Shown: positions 17,868-25,839 of the stretch, one piece after another | How the letters are laid out: each line of letters opens with the position of its first letter | Numbering within the stretch: position 1 is the first letter of the stretch | Origin: Rossellomorea aquimaris | Lineage (GTDB): Bacteria; Bacillota; Bacilli; Bacillales; Bacillaceae_B | Length of the DNA stretch: 64,000 bases | Direction of reading: 5' to 3' | Assembly (NCBI RefSeq): GCF_001877785.1 | Contig: NZ_MINN01000096.1 | Span: forward strand, 248,001-312,000 | Position numbers and translations under genes: made by a program | The notes under the pieces: model-generated | The model's input: the letters and a program-made list of their open reading frames with translations, nothing else | What the model was told of the DNA's origin: nothing | Databases searched by the model: none

Positions 17868-18407
17868 ATGAGCAGTAAAAAGGCCTTATTAATCATAGAC
17901 ATGGTCAATACATTCGATTTCGACGGCGGGGAAGAATTATTATCAAACACAAAAAATATCGTCGATCCGGTCAAAGAGTTGAAAAACAAGGCAAAAAAAG
18001 CCGATATCCCCGTTATTTATGTTAACGATAATTACGGTTTATGGCAGGATAATATGAACGATATCATCGAGGTTTGCAAAAAGGGGAAAGGCAGGTCCAT
18101 CATTGAAAAGATTCACCCGGATGAGGATGATTACTTCATCGTGAAACCGAAGCATTCCTGTTTTTTCGGTACACAGTTGGAAATACTCCTCCATCAGCTC
18201 GATGTTGACCATCTGATCCTGACCGGGATCGCGGGTGATATTTGTGTCCTTTTCACAGCGAACGATGCCTATATGAGAGAGTACGAATTGAGCATCCCGC
18301 TGGACTGCATGGCCTCGGAGACTAAAGAAGACAACGACAGTGCCGTCCATATCATCGAAAAAACGATCGACGCCGACCTGACCCGTTCGAGTGAAATGGA
18401 ATTTTAA
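17868..18407 (+). CDS. Isochorismatase-family cysteine hydrolase
   Basis: A 179-residue protein of the cysteine hydrolase (isochorismatase/nicotinamidase) superfamily. LLIIDMVNTFDF supplies the catalytic Asp (near 11), the segment around IVKPKHSCFFGT the Lys (near 94), and TGIAGDICVLFTANDAYMREY the Cys (near 127). The middle Asp-X-His metal site of nicotinamidases is not evident, so I would not call it PncA. The substrate is unknown. GGAAAGGAG precedes the ATG. It shares a two-way terminator with ysdC. Confidence 0.82.
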   Translation: MSSKKALLIIDMVNTFDFDGGEELLSNTKNIVDPVKELKNKAKKADIPVIYVNDNYGLWQDNMNDIIEVCKKGKGRSIIEKIHPDEDDYFIVKPKHSCFFGTQLEILLHQLDVDHLILTGIAGDICVLFTANDAYMREYELSIPLDCMASETKEDNDSAVHIIEKTIDADLTRSSEMEF

Positions 18408-18440
18408 AAAGACCCTGCCCGAAAAGGCAGGGTCTTGCTT
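18405..18440. terminator. Bidirectional terminator
   Basis: AAGACCCTGCC (18409-18419) and GGCAGGGTCTT (18426-18436) form a perfect stem between convergent genes, with A/T-rich flank on the upstream side. Confidence 0.85.
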
Positions 18441-18444
18441 ATGA

Positions 18445-19530
18445 TCAATCAAACGTAATCTTTGCTACTGTATCTTTGTCTAACTTTTTGATAACTTCTG
18501 TAATCAGCTTCACTGCATTTTCATAATCATCTCGATGAAGCATGGCAGCATGTGAATGGATGTAGCGTGTCGCAATCGTGATAGAAAGGGCAGGTACCCC
18601 GTTTGCCGTCAAGTGAATCGCACCTGAGTCGGTTCCGCCGCCTGCAATCGCATCGAACTGATAAGGGATATTATGTTCATCCGCAGTCTCCGTCACAAAA
18701 TCACGAAGCCCTTTATGAGAAACCATGCTGGCATCATAAAGGATGATTTGCGGGCCTTCACCCATTTTGCTTTGCGCTTCTTTTTCCGAGATCCCAGGTG
18801 TGTCACCGGCGATGCCGACATCGACACCGAATGCAATATCAGGCTGGATCTTCGCTGCCGAAGTTCTGGCTCCTCGCAGGCCTACCTCTTCCTGAACGGT
18901 ACCCACGCCATAAACGACGTTTGGATGCTGTTCATTCTTAAGGTTTTTCAGGACGTCGATGGCGATCGCACACCCGATGCGGTTATCCCACGCCTTGGCA
19001 AGTAGCATCTTTTCGTTATTCATCACGGTGAATTCGAAGTATGGAACGACCATATCCCCAGGCTTTACGCCCCATTCCTGTGCTTCTTCTTTGCTTGAAG
19101 CCCCGATATCGATGAACATATCTTTAATATCAACAGGCTTCTTTCGTGCTTCCGCAGGCAGGATGTGAGGAGGCTTGGAGCCGATGATTCCAGTAACTTC
19201 GCCTTTGCTTGTCACAATCGTCACACGCTGGGCCAGCATGACCTGAGACCACCAGCCGCCGACAGTCTGAAAGCGGAGGAATCCTTTATTATCAATTTGT
19301 GTGATCATGAAGCCGACTTCGTCAAGGTGGCCTGCCACCATGATCTTGGGACCGTTTTCATCCCCGACTTTTTTCGCGATGAGACTTCCAAGGTTATCGG
19401 TCGTGATTTCATCTGCAAATGGCTCTATGTATCGTTTCATTACGTCCCTTGCTTCTTTTTCATTGCCCGGGACCCCTTTAGCATCTGTCAGATCTTTAAG
19501 CATGGTTAGTGTTTCGTCTAATTTTGTCAT
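18445..19530 (-). CDS. ysdC: M42-family metallo-aminopeptidase (YsdC)
   Basis: A 361-residue tetrahedral-type aminopeptidase of family M42. The metal ligands appear in order: [12 protein letters not shown] (His), [11 protein letters not shown] (Asp), [10 protein letters not shown] (Glu-Glu), [13 protein letters not shown] (Asp) and RYIHSHAAM (His). It should trim N-terminal residues from peptides in the cytosol; some relatives were annotated as glucanases. It has the same length as B. subtilis YsdC and sits by ysdB as there. Confidence 0.9.
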   Translation of the reverse strand: MTKLDETLTMLKDLTDAKGVPGNEKEARDVMKRYIEPFADEITTDNLGSLIAKKVGDENGPKIMVAGHLDEVGFMITQIDNKGFLRFQTVGGWWSQVMLAQRVTIVTSKGEVTGIIGSKPPHILPAEARKKPVDIKDMFIDIGASSKEEAQEWGVKPGDMVVPYFEFTVMNNEKMLLAKAWDNRIGCAIAIDVLKNLKNEQHPNVVYGVGTVQEEVGLRGARTSAAKIQPDIAFGVDVGIAGDTPGISEKEAQSKMGEGPQIILYDASMVSHKGLRDFVTETADEHNIPYQFDAIAGGGTDSGAIHLTANGVPALSITIATRYIHSHAAMLHRDDYENAVKLITEVIKKLDKDTVAKITFD

Positions 19531-19612
19531 TCTTTCGACCCCCTAAATGTTTAAACTATTCTCATTATACTAAAATCTTCGCCTCACATCAAAAAATGCT
19601 TTCAGAATCTTG

Positions 19613-20104
19613 TTAATATCCTTTTTCCTGGCGTTCGTAATTCACCTTGTTTTTTTCTGCATAAGCGTCAAATACCTCGCTGCTTGAAAAGCCGAGGGTT
19701 TCGCCCAGTGTCAGATAGTGATTGAACAGGGAGAAATAATGCGTGACAGAACGTTCTTCCCTGAAATCGGTGACCGCTTTATAAACAAGAAGAAATTGTT
19801 CATTGAGCTCCTTTGCATCTGCATGTTTTTCATCCAGTTCAATTTCCTGCAGTCCTATTTCGAGGCCGAGGGACAGGATGAAGTGGATGCCGTCCACATA
19901 TTCTTCCAAGATGACTTCTTTGGCGGAAGCTCCTTTTTTACTCCAAAACTTGAAACTTCTTGTCTCATTAGCAAGTTCTCCTATTTCAACAAGCAGGGCC
20001 AGAATCTTTCTGTCAACTAAATCCTCTTCTCCGAGTCCGTGTTCGCTTTCTATATGCTGATCAAGTTTCAGCTGCATATGCAGCAGTTTTTCAATATTCA
20101 TCAT
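19613..20104 (-). CDS. Dimeric dUTPase (MazG-like, dUTPase_2)
   Basis: A 163-residue all-alpha dUTP diphosphatase of the dimeric/MazG-like type. Metal-binding segments are ALLVEIGELANETRSFKFWS (Glu residues, Trp) and LEEYVDGIHFILSLG (Glu, Asp). It removes dUTP and provides dUMP for thymidylate. The start is the first of two ATGs at 20104, six bases after AGGGGAG; the longer ORF would begin before that site. It is divergent from ysdB. Confidence 0.85.
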   Translation of the reverse strand: MMNIEKLLHMQLKLDQHIESEHGLGEEDLVDRKILALLVEIGELANETRSFKFWSKKGASAKEVILEEYVDGIHFILSLGLEIGLQEIELDEKHADAKELNEQFLLVYKAVTDFREERSVTHYFSLFNHYLTLGETLGFSSSEVFDAYAEKNKVNYERQEKGY

Positions 20105-20175
20105 GATTTTCTCCCCTTTCGAATTCTGCTTTCCCATTTAGTATGACAAACTTTTTCATATTTTTTAAATAAAAA

Positions 20176-20201
20176 TGAAACCTTTTTGGATTAATGCCGT
20201 A
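20176..20201 (+). promoter_or_regulatory. Sigma-W promoter of ysdB
   Basis: TGAAAC (20176-20181), exactly 16 bases, CGTA (20198-20201): a full match to the sigma-W consensus. B. subtilis ysdB is a known sigma-W gene, which supports the call. Confidence 0.85.
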
Positions 20202-20240
20202 AATAAAAGGAGAAGATCTATGCCTATGGAGGTAATTTAT

Positions 20241-20630
20241 ATGCTGTGGCTCATTCGTTTACTCATTCTTGCTCTTATCATTTACCTTTTTTACCGCAGC
20301 CTCAAGTATATCATCGATCCGAAGCGGAAGCTTGAGCTTGCCCAGGAACAGAAACGCTTTTATTTTCTTGATGACCAGGAAAACGTCCGGAAAAACTTTT
20401 ACGTCACGTATAAAGGGGTCTTGTTTGAAGGCGAAAAATATCTAGGTACAACTGAAGATTCTTTTGAAGTGGTGTCAATCTTCGTGTGGGTCAATAATGT
20501 CTCTTCACTGAAGGGGCTGGGCTGTGAGGATTTTCATTATGTCCAGAATGAAATCAAAGAGCGCTATCCGAAGGCGAAGATTGATTGGAAGAGTCCAATC
20601 AATGAGCTTATGAGGAAATCGGATATATAA
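20241..20630 (+). CDS. ysdB: Sigma-W pathway protein YsdB
   Basis: A 129-residue protein with one N-terminal membrane helix (LWLIRLLILALIIYLFY) and a soluble C-terminal part (KRFYFLDDQENVRKNFYVTYKGVLFEGEKYLGT). It resembles B. subtilis YsdB in length and sequence. Its molecular role is unknown, but it belongs to the cell-envelope stress regulon. I chose ATG 20241, eight bases after TGGAGG. An in-frame ATG at 20220 is also possible and has AAAGGAG before it; anything earlier lies inside the promoter. Confidence 0.85.
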   Translation: MLWLIRLLILALIIYLFYRSLKYIIDPKRKLELAQEQKRFYFLDDQENVRKNFYVTYKGVLFEGEKYLGTTEDSFEVVSIFVWVNNVSSLKGLGCEDFHYVQNEIKERYPKAKIDWKSPINELMRKSDI

Positions 20631-20711
20631 AGACAATAAATGCTTAAGGTGTGGAATATACACTTTGGGCATTTTTTAGGTCATGATGATTAACCTTCCG
20701 TCCACTTCAAT

Positions 20712-20720
20712 CATAGGATA
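20712..20720 (+). promoter_or_regulatory. Possible sigma-K -10 before the short YheCD gene
   Basis: CATAGGATA fits the sigma-K -10 pattern CATAnnnTA, with AC 17 bases upstream. Transcription would then begin near 20727, which argues for translation from the later ATG at 20820. Confidence 0.35.
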
Positions 20721-20819
20721 CAAATAATGGGTTATGCTCCACTTCTGTCAAATCTGCATTACACCCGAGCCGCTTACAGTTTTGCAAAACCTAATCCATA
20801 TGAAAGAAGTGAAGAAACG

Positions 20820-21548
20820 ATGGGAATATCAACGGGGAAGTGGAAAAAATACCAATTGATGAAAAAGCACGGAGTACTGGCCCGTTACCTGCCAGAGACG
20901 TATTTGCTGAATGAAAAAACATTTTGGCACACCATCGGAAAACACGGAGCCGTCATGATAAAGCCTACAAAAGGGTATATGGGAAAAGGAATCGTCCAGG
21001 TGAGTTCAAAAGGAAATGATTCATACGAATTTCATGTACTTGAAAAAAAATATACGGTAGAGGGCAGAAAGCAGACGTTTGAACATCTGCTTAAACACTA
21101 TTGCCTGAAAAAACATTATATCGTCCAGCAGAAGATCCCGCTGGTGACCTTCAAAGACTCCCCTTACGATATCCGCGTGATGGTACAGCGCAGAAGAAAA
21201 CAGAGCGATTGGACGGTCACAGGGAAACTGGCAAAAGTGGCCGCCAAGGGATTCATCCTTACGAATTATCCTAAATATCTCATCACTGCCGATGATGCCA
21301 TTGAACATTCCTCCTTCAAAGCTCCAAGCAGCCACCTCCAGGAAGAAATCGACCGCATCAGCGTCCTCACTGCCCAATACTTATCCGGCTATTACACCAA
21401 TACCCGCACATTCGGTCTCGATATCGGCCTTGATGATCAAGCAAACATCTGGATCATCGAAGCCAACCTGGCACCTAGTGTTTCCATATTCAAAGCGCTC
21501 AAAGATGGTGAAGTTTATAAAAGGATCCTGAAATATAGAAGGGGATGA
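20820..21548 (+). CDS. Short YheC/YheD-type ATP-grasp protein
   Basis: A 242-residue ATP-grasp protein of the YheC/YheD (endospore coat-associated) family. MGISTGKWKKYQLMKKHGVL begins the core. ATP-grasp features are AVMIKPTKGYMGKGI, the central PYDIRVMVQRRR, and the metal site FGLDIGLDDQANIWIIEANL. The family's N-terminal beta domain is absent. I prefer ATG 20820; the frame stays open to an ATG at 20727, adding 31 residues, but a sigma-K-like promoter there would leave it leaderless. No substrate is known. It starts the accessory island. Confidence 0.75.
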   Translation: MGISTGKWKKYQLMKKHGVLARYLPETYLLNEKTFWHTIGKHGAVMIKPTKGYMGKGIVQVSSKGNDSYEFHVLEKKYTVEGRKQTFEHLLKHYCLKKHYIVQQKIPLVTFKDSPYDIRVMVQRRRKQSDWTVTGKLAKVAAKGFILTNYPKYLITADDAIEHSSFKAPSSHLQEEIDRISVLTAQYLSGYYTNTRTFGLDIGLDDQANIWIIEANLAPSVSIFKALKDGEVYKRILKYRRG

Positions 21549-21552
21549 AAAT

Positions 21553-21594
21553 AAGGCCCGTCCCCCGATGTGTTAACATCGGGGGACGGGCCTT
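21553..21594. terminator. Perfect 19-bp hairpin between convergent genes
   Basis: AAGGCCCGTCCCCCGATGT pairs completely with the following half across GTTA. It has no T-run on either side beyond the closing AA/TT, so termination efficiency is uncertain. Confidence 0.65.
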
Positions 21595-21610
21595 CAACCT
21601 AAAGATCAAT

Positions 21611-21961
21611 TTACTCAGGCAGCGGACAATACATATTGTTGAATGACTCAAACAGGACCCTTATCTCTTCAAGCCTCACACCACCTTCGTCAAAGGCTTC
21701 CCTGAACTTTGCCACCACTTCAGCAAGTGTCAATGGATATTGGACGTCAGGATGTGCTGCGTTCAGAAGTGCGGCTACAGTTTCCCTTGCCAGTGCATCA
21801 ATACCAAGACCTGTCAGCACGTGCGTCTCACCCAAAGTAAAGTTGGATGAATAAACATTTCTGCCAAAAATAAAGTTAAAGAAGTTATTCGGACAGAATC
21901 CAACCCAAACATCGGGGTGATCGGCCCAGTATCGGACACTGCATCCTTGTGCTGCTCCCAT
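21611..21961 (-). CDS. Small Cys/Trp-rich GCSxxYW-type paralogue 1
   Basis: A 116-residue protein, one of three tandem paralogues. MGAAQGCSVRYWADHPDVW and GFCPNNFFN form a conserved N-terminus. ALARETVAALLNAAHPDVQYPLT is a conserved centre, and YCPLPE ends the protein. There are three conserved Cys (QGC, FCP, YCP). The pattern resembles the widespread GCTPGxWKNHPxxW bacterial domain, whose function I do not know. There is no signal peptide. A sigma-K-like promoter lies upstream, so I infer late mother-cell expression and a coat or exosporium role. GGGAGG precedes the ATG. Confidence 0.75.
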   Translation of the reverse strand: MGAAQGCSVRYWADHPDVWVGFCPNNFFNFIFGRNVYSSNFTLGETHVLTGLGIDALARETVAALLNAAHPDVQYPLTLAEVVAKFREAFDEGGVRLEEIRVLFESFNNMYCPLPE

Positions 21962-21992
21962 TTTATTACCTCCCTTCTATTACGGAATATAC

Positions 21993-22024
21993 TATTATAT
22001 GAAAATGAATAAAAAAAGAGAGGG
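21993..22024 (-). promoter_or_regulatory. Sigma-K-like promoter of paralogue 1
   Basis: Minus strand: CCCTCTC (22024-22018), exactly 16 bases, CATATAATA (22001-21993), fitting CATAnnnTA. The same layout occurs before paralogues 2 and 3. The -35 segment is also one arm of the paralogue 2 terminator. Confidence 0.55.
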
Positions 22025-22057
22025 CCTGTCCCCAACTCCTTTTAGAACTTCCCTCTC
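22011..22057 (-). terminator. Terminator of paralogue 2
   Basis: Minus strand: GAGAGGG (22057-22051) pairs with CCCTCTC (22024-22018), followed by seven T. Confidence 0.7.
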
Positions 22058-22092
22058 CAGCTTTTTACCGATTCACATTTTACTGAGCCCTT

Positions 22093-22434
22093 CTATTCCA
22101 TTGGACAATACATGTTATTATAGGAAGAGAACTCTGCGATTGTTTCTTCATACTCACCGGAATCATAGGCATCCTGAAATTTCTGGATGACTTCCATGGC
22201 TGTGAGTGGATAGTTCACCATAGGACTGACTGCATTCAGCAGCGCTGCAGATGCTGTCCTTGCCAGAGCCTCCAACCCGTCTCCTTCCAGTAGCAGCGCT
22301 TGAAGAAGGGTGATGTCAGGATTGAATGCCTGCCTCATAAAGATCATGTTGAACATGTTGTTCGGACAATATCCGACCCACTTATCTTGATTTTCTGCCC
22401 AGGTTTCTGAATTACATCCTTGGACTACTCCCAT
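22093..22434 (-). CDS. Small Cys/Trp-rich GCSxxYW-type paralogue 2
   Basis: A 113-residue relative of the genes on either side: MGVVQGCNSETWAENQDKW, GYCPNNMFNMIF, then ALARTASAALLNAVSPMVNY and a YCPME end. The three Cys and the conserved Trp pair are kept, while the Tyr of the YW motif is replaced (SETW). Spacing and composition match duplication followed by divergence. It has its own promoter, ribosome site (AAAGGGGGG) and terminator, so it is monocistronic. Function unknown. Confidence 0.75.
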   Translation of the reverse strand: MGVVQGCNSETWAENQDKWVGYCPNNMFNMIFMRQAFNPDITLLQALLLEGDGLEALARTASAALLNAVSPMVNYPLTAMEVIQKFQDAYDSGEYEETIAEFSSYNNMYCPME

Positions 22435-22464
22435 TTATATCCCCCCTTTACATATGGAATAGAA

Positions 22465-22496
22465 TAGTATATGTCAATTGTACGGAATGGACAGGG
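22465..22496 (-). promoter_or_regulatory. Sigma-K-like promoter of paralogue 2
   Basis: Minus strand: CCCTGTC (22496-22490), 16 bases, CATATACTA (22473-22465). The upstream GCCAGCCCTGTC is shared with paralogue 3. Confidence 0.6.
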
Positions 22497-22551
22497 CTGG
22501 CCAGATGGTTTGAAAGATATGTACGGGTCTATTACTTATAGGGAGTCTATC

Positions 22552-22584
22552 AAAAAAACACCCCTTCTCTTAAAAAAAGGGGTG
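22552..22584 (-). terminator. Terminator of paralogue 3
   Basis: Minus strand: CACCCCTT and AAGGGGTG pair, followed by TTTTTTTG. Confidence 0.85.
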
Positions 22585-22591
22585 CCTTTCC

Positions 22592-22954
22592 TTAGATATC
22601 TTCACCTAAAGGACAGATAAACTCAGTATTATAAAACTCAAATTGATTCTTCTGCGTCTCAATGGTTGTTGGATCTCCCGAATCAAATGCTGCCTGGAAT
22701 TTCTCCCGGACCTCATTTACTGAAAACGGATAGTTCACGTTCGGGTTCGATGCATTCAACAATGCCCCTACAGCCTGCCTTGCCAGTGCATTGATTCCAC
22801 CGCCCATAAGTTGAAGCGCTTCGAGCAACGTGATATCCGGATCGAATACCGCTCTCATAAAGACAACATTGAACAGGTTATCCGGACAGAATCCGACCCA
22901 ATCCTCAGGGTGATTTTTCCAATATCCATCACTGCATCCTTGTGTTACTCCCAT
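22592..22954 (-). CDS. Small Cys/Trp-rich GCSxxYW-type paralogue 3
   Basis: A 120-residue protein that best preserves the family motif: MGVTQGCSDGYWKNHPEDW and GFCPDNLFNVVFM. The centre is ALARQAVGALLNASNPNVNY, and the end FICPLGEDI carries the third Cys. The start is ATG 22954 behind a G-rich ribosome site; the longer ORF would cross the promoter. Together with its two neighbours it makes a tandem family whose shared promoter type suggests one late sporulation programme. Function unknown. Confidence 0.75.
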   Translation of the reverse strand: MGVTQGCSDGYWKNHPEDWVGFCPDNLFNVVFMRAVFDPDITLLEALQLMGGGINALARQAVGALLNASNPNVNYPFSVNEVREKFQAAFDSGDPTTIETQKNQFEFYNTEFICPLGEDI

Positions 22955-22984
22955 TCTTCCCCCCCCTATCATAGTAAGATACAT

Positions 22985-23016
22985 TAGTATATGTCTTTGT
23001 GATTCACCCGACAGGG
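22985..23016 (-). promoter_or_regulatory. Sigma-K-like promoter of paralogue 3
   Basis: Minus strand: CCCTGTC (23016-23010), 16 bases, CATATACTA (22993-22985), identical in both boxes to paralogue 2. Confidence 0.6.
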
Positions 23017-23052
23017 CTGGCATACCGTCTGAGGATCATGCGGAGTCCGTGA

Positions 23053-24381
23053 TCAGTTTAATTTAGAAAAGCCGGCCAGCGCCTTCGCATATTCCAAGGG
23101 AGACCGGAACACGCGGTCCCTCAATTCCAAAGCCTTTATTTTCCCAAAACTTTCATGGCCATAGTTTGAATTGGCTTCCAGGAAATAGATATCTCCTTCC
23201 CCGTCAATAATGAAATCGAGTGCAACGTCCCCAAAGTGGCCGATATTCATATCGAGGCTCTCTCCCGCTTTAATGCAGGCATCTTTTATTCGTTCCGCTG
23301 CTACAGATGCTTTTGAATCGTCAAATCCATAATATTCTTTCAGTGCCTCTTCTCCTGGCAGAATCTTCTCTGTATATCGCAGATTCGTTATGACGCTTTC
23401 CGGTTTTGCAAGCCTCCCGATAAACCCTCTCAGCTTCCATTCCATGCTGCTGTCTTTCTGGATATATCCCCTGAAATCGACCTGTTTCCGATTGGTTTCA
23501 AAAGGGACTCCACGCTGTATGATATACCGGTTCTTTTTTACGATGTTTTTCAGGCTGGTAACACACTCTTCTTTTGTATGAAAATATTCCTTCACTTGTT
23601 TCCCTTTCACCACCCGGGTGACCCTGATGTGCTTTCTTTCTTTTTTAATCTGGATGATGCCGTACCCCCTTGCCCCGAATCTTTTCTTTAAATAAAGAAC
23701 AGCATACGTTTCAAGCATTGAAAAAAGCTGTTCGAAGTCAGCAAATTTTTCTGTATAGGGGACGAGATCCCTTGCAGCGGGGTTCTTATACAGCGCCTGG
23801 TAAAATTCCCATTTGCCCGTCCCCCGGCTGTTGAAGAAACGTCCCCCTGTGAGGCGGTCAAGGAGGTGATATTTATTCCCTGTTCCTGCGACCGGCCTGT
23901 TGAATACCGCATCCGGAAATGGAAAAGTCCCCTCCGTCCATCGGCCATCTTTTCGTGCAGGGTTATAACAGAATCCTTTTACCGTCACAGCCCCTTCTTT
24001 CACTTCCGATAAAGGAAAGATGATCACCAGCCCTTTAATCCGCTGGTATGATTTGACCCAGCGTTTCAATATTTTGAGGCTTCTTTTATTGATATTCTTC
24101 ATTCCGGCACCCCTTACAATACCGAGGATCGGGCCAGCATACAAATTATTTCCTTCAATTCTCCACTCGAATTCAATATCCTCGGGAATGGTGAAATCAA
24201 ATAAGTCTGCCGGTACGCATATTGAATCTAACTCAGCCTCTCCGTCAAGGGTGACTGTCACTTCCTTTTTCCAAACTCCGATATGCAATACCGCTGCCCC
24301 CTCTTTAACATTAAACTTCTTTGCATCAGAGGGGTGCATCACGATGGTTCCACTCAATATGTTTCTTTTTTTTATAAACAT
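23053..24381 (-). CDS. Full-length YheC/YheD-type ATP-grasp protein (1)
   Basis: A 442-residue protein with both parts of the YheCD family. An N-terminal beta-rich domain (about 1-85, ending NNLYAGPILGIVRG) is followed by a linker with a family KGFCYNP/WTEGTFPFPDAVFNR segment. The ATP-grasp domain (about 195-435) has GARGYGIIQIKKE, the variant motif QVDFRGYIQKD and the metal site DVALDFIIDGEGDIYFLEAN. There is no signal peptide. AAGGTG precedes the ATG. It is divergent from the ATP-grasp/Mur ligase operon; CATATATAA with AC 17 bases upstream may be a sigma-K promoter. Confidence 0.82.
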   Translation of the reverse strand: MFIKKRNILSGTIVMHPSDAKKFNVKEGAAVLHIGVWKKEVTVTLDGEAELDSICVPADLFDFTIPEDIEFEWRIEGNNLYAGPILGIVRGAGMKNINKRSLKILKRWVKSYQRIKGLVIIFPLSEVKEGAVTVKGFCYNPARKDGRWTEGTFPFPDAVFNRPVAGTGNKYHLLDRLTGGRFFNSRGTGKWEFYQALYKNPAARDLVPYTEKFADFEQLFSMLETYAVLYLKKRFGARGYGIIQIKKERKHIRVTRVVKGKQVKEYFHTKEECVTSLKNIVKKNRYIIQRGVPFETNRKQVDFRGYIQKDSSMEWKLRGFIGRLAKPESVITNLRYTEKILPGEEALKEYYGFDDSKASVAAERIKDACIKAGESLDMNIGHFGDVALDFIIDGEGDIYFLEANSNYGHESFGKIKALELRDRVFRSPLEYAKALAGFSKLN

Positions 24382-24606
24382 TTACACACCTTCTATCTTC
24401 TTTCATTCTTCGCTGCAGCGTAAATGAATCTCTGTAGAAAAGGTTTCTACAATCCCTTATATATGTTGACGGTATTTCTGATGTACGTAATCTCCGCTAT
24501 AGCCAACACTATTTCTTTTGATATGAATAAGATAATGATGCGTATGAAGACCTTTTAGTCAGCAAAAGGTTGAATTTATTCGTTCGTAGGAGATGAATCT
24601 TTCACC

Positions 24607-25830
24607 ATGCAGACGATTATTTTTCTCGGCAGCAATAAATCAGGCTCCTCCCGGGATGCCATTAGGGCTGCATCAGAAATGGGCTATTTTACAGTCCTCT
24701 TGACCGACAGAAGGAAATGGATGAAACAAAGAGAAGAATTCCCTGATGTTCATCAGCTTGTGGTAATGAACCGGCTGTCGGACAGGGAAGAAATTCACGT
24801 GCAGCTTTCTAAAATCAATAATCAGGGGAAACAGGTAAAAGCGTTTGTCAGCTTCATCGATCCGTATGTTAGTCTCGCAGCAGAAATTTCCAGGGAGCTC
24901 GGCCTTCAGGAGGTATCCGTTGCAGCATTATTCAACATGGAGGATAAAACAAGATTCAGGGATGTTTTAAAGAATAATCCCGTGACTCCGCACTTCTCCG
25001 TCTGCCATTTAAATCAAGATGAAAATGAACTGTTCGATCAGCATATCAAGAAACTTCCGGTCATCGTAAAATCCCCGGTCTCAAACGGCTCGAAAGACGT
25101 CATGAGAGTCAACTCAAGGGAAGAATTCTCAATGGCTGCCTGTTATTTCAAAAACCAGCTGGGCCCTTCCCAGCTTTTAATAGAAGAGTTCGTCACAGGC
25201 CCCCAGTATTTGATAGAAGTGCTCGTTCACCAGTCCAAGACAACCATCGTGGCCATCATCGAGCAGGAAATATCAAGTATGCACCGATTCATCATCACAG
25301 GCTATCACATGCCGGCAGCGCTTAACGAATATGCACGCGGCAGACTGACGGAGTCAATTGAGCAGATCATGGAGGATATAGGATTGACCCACGGCACATG
25401 TCATCTTGAGATGAGGTGGACAGAAGGCGAATGGAAGCTGATTGAAATCAATCCTCGTATTTCGGGAAGTGTAATCAACCAGATGATACTTGAATCGACC
25501 GGGATCAGTCTGGTAAAGGAAACGTTAAAGCTGTACCTGGGTGAAGAACCTGACCTCACTCCTTTAAAGAATGAATATGTTTCTGCAGAATTCATTACGG
25601 TGGAAACACAAGGAAGACTCGTGAAAGTGACTGGTAAAAACAAAGCGAAAAGAATGGATGGCGTGAAGAGAGTGTATGTCAAGCCGCGCAAAGGAAGCGT
25701 CCTCAATCCTCCTTTATCGATGGGGGACCGGTATGCCTACGTTCTTGCCAGTTCATCTGACCCCCTGGAAGCAAAGGAAATTGCAAAGAAAGCGGCAGAA
25801 CAAATTAAGTTCTATATAGAACCATTGTAG
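24607..25830 (+). CDS. ATP-grasp ligase, amino-acid-ligase-like
   Basis: A 407-residue ATP-grasp enzyme of the carboxylate-amine ligase type (BacD/biotin-carboxylase-like fold). The N-terminal Rossmann-like domain starts QTIIFLGSNKSGSSRDAIRAA. The ATP-grasp core carries LPVIVKSPVSNGSKDV, LLIEEFVTGPQYLIEVLV and the metal site GTCHLEMRW...LIEINPRISG. A C-terminal lid follows. It probably joins an amino acid to another amine through an acyl phosphate; substrates are unknown. It opens a three-gene operon, ending exactly where the next reading frame opens. The AGGAG is about 14 bases before the ATG, rather far. Confidence 0.8.
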   Translation: MQTIIFLGSNKSGSSRDAIRAASEMGYFTVLLTDRRKWMKQREEFPDVHQLVVMNRLSDREEIHVQLSKINNQGKQVKAFVSFIDPYVSLAAEISRELGLQEVSVAALFNMEDKTRFRDVLKNNPVTPHFSVCHLNQDENELFDQHIKKLPVIVKSPVSNGSKDVMRVNSREEFSMAACYFKNQLGPSQLLIEEFVTGPQYLIEVLVHQSKTTIVAIIEQEISSMHRFIITGYHMPAALNEYARGRLTESIEQIMEDIGLTHGTCHLEMRWTEGEWKLIEINPRISGSVINQMILESTGISLVKETLKLYLGEEPDLTPLKNEYVSAEFITVETQGRLVKVTGKNKAKRMDGVKRVYVKPRKGSVLNPPLSMGDRYAYVLASSSDPLEAKEIAKKAAEQIKFYIEPL

Positions 25831-25839
25831 GTGATGTTC

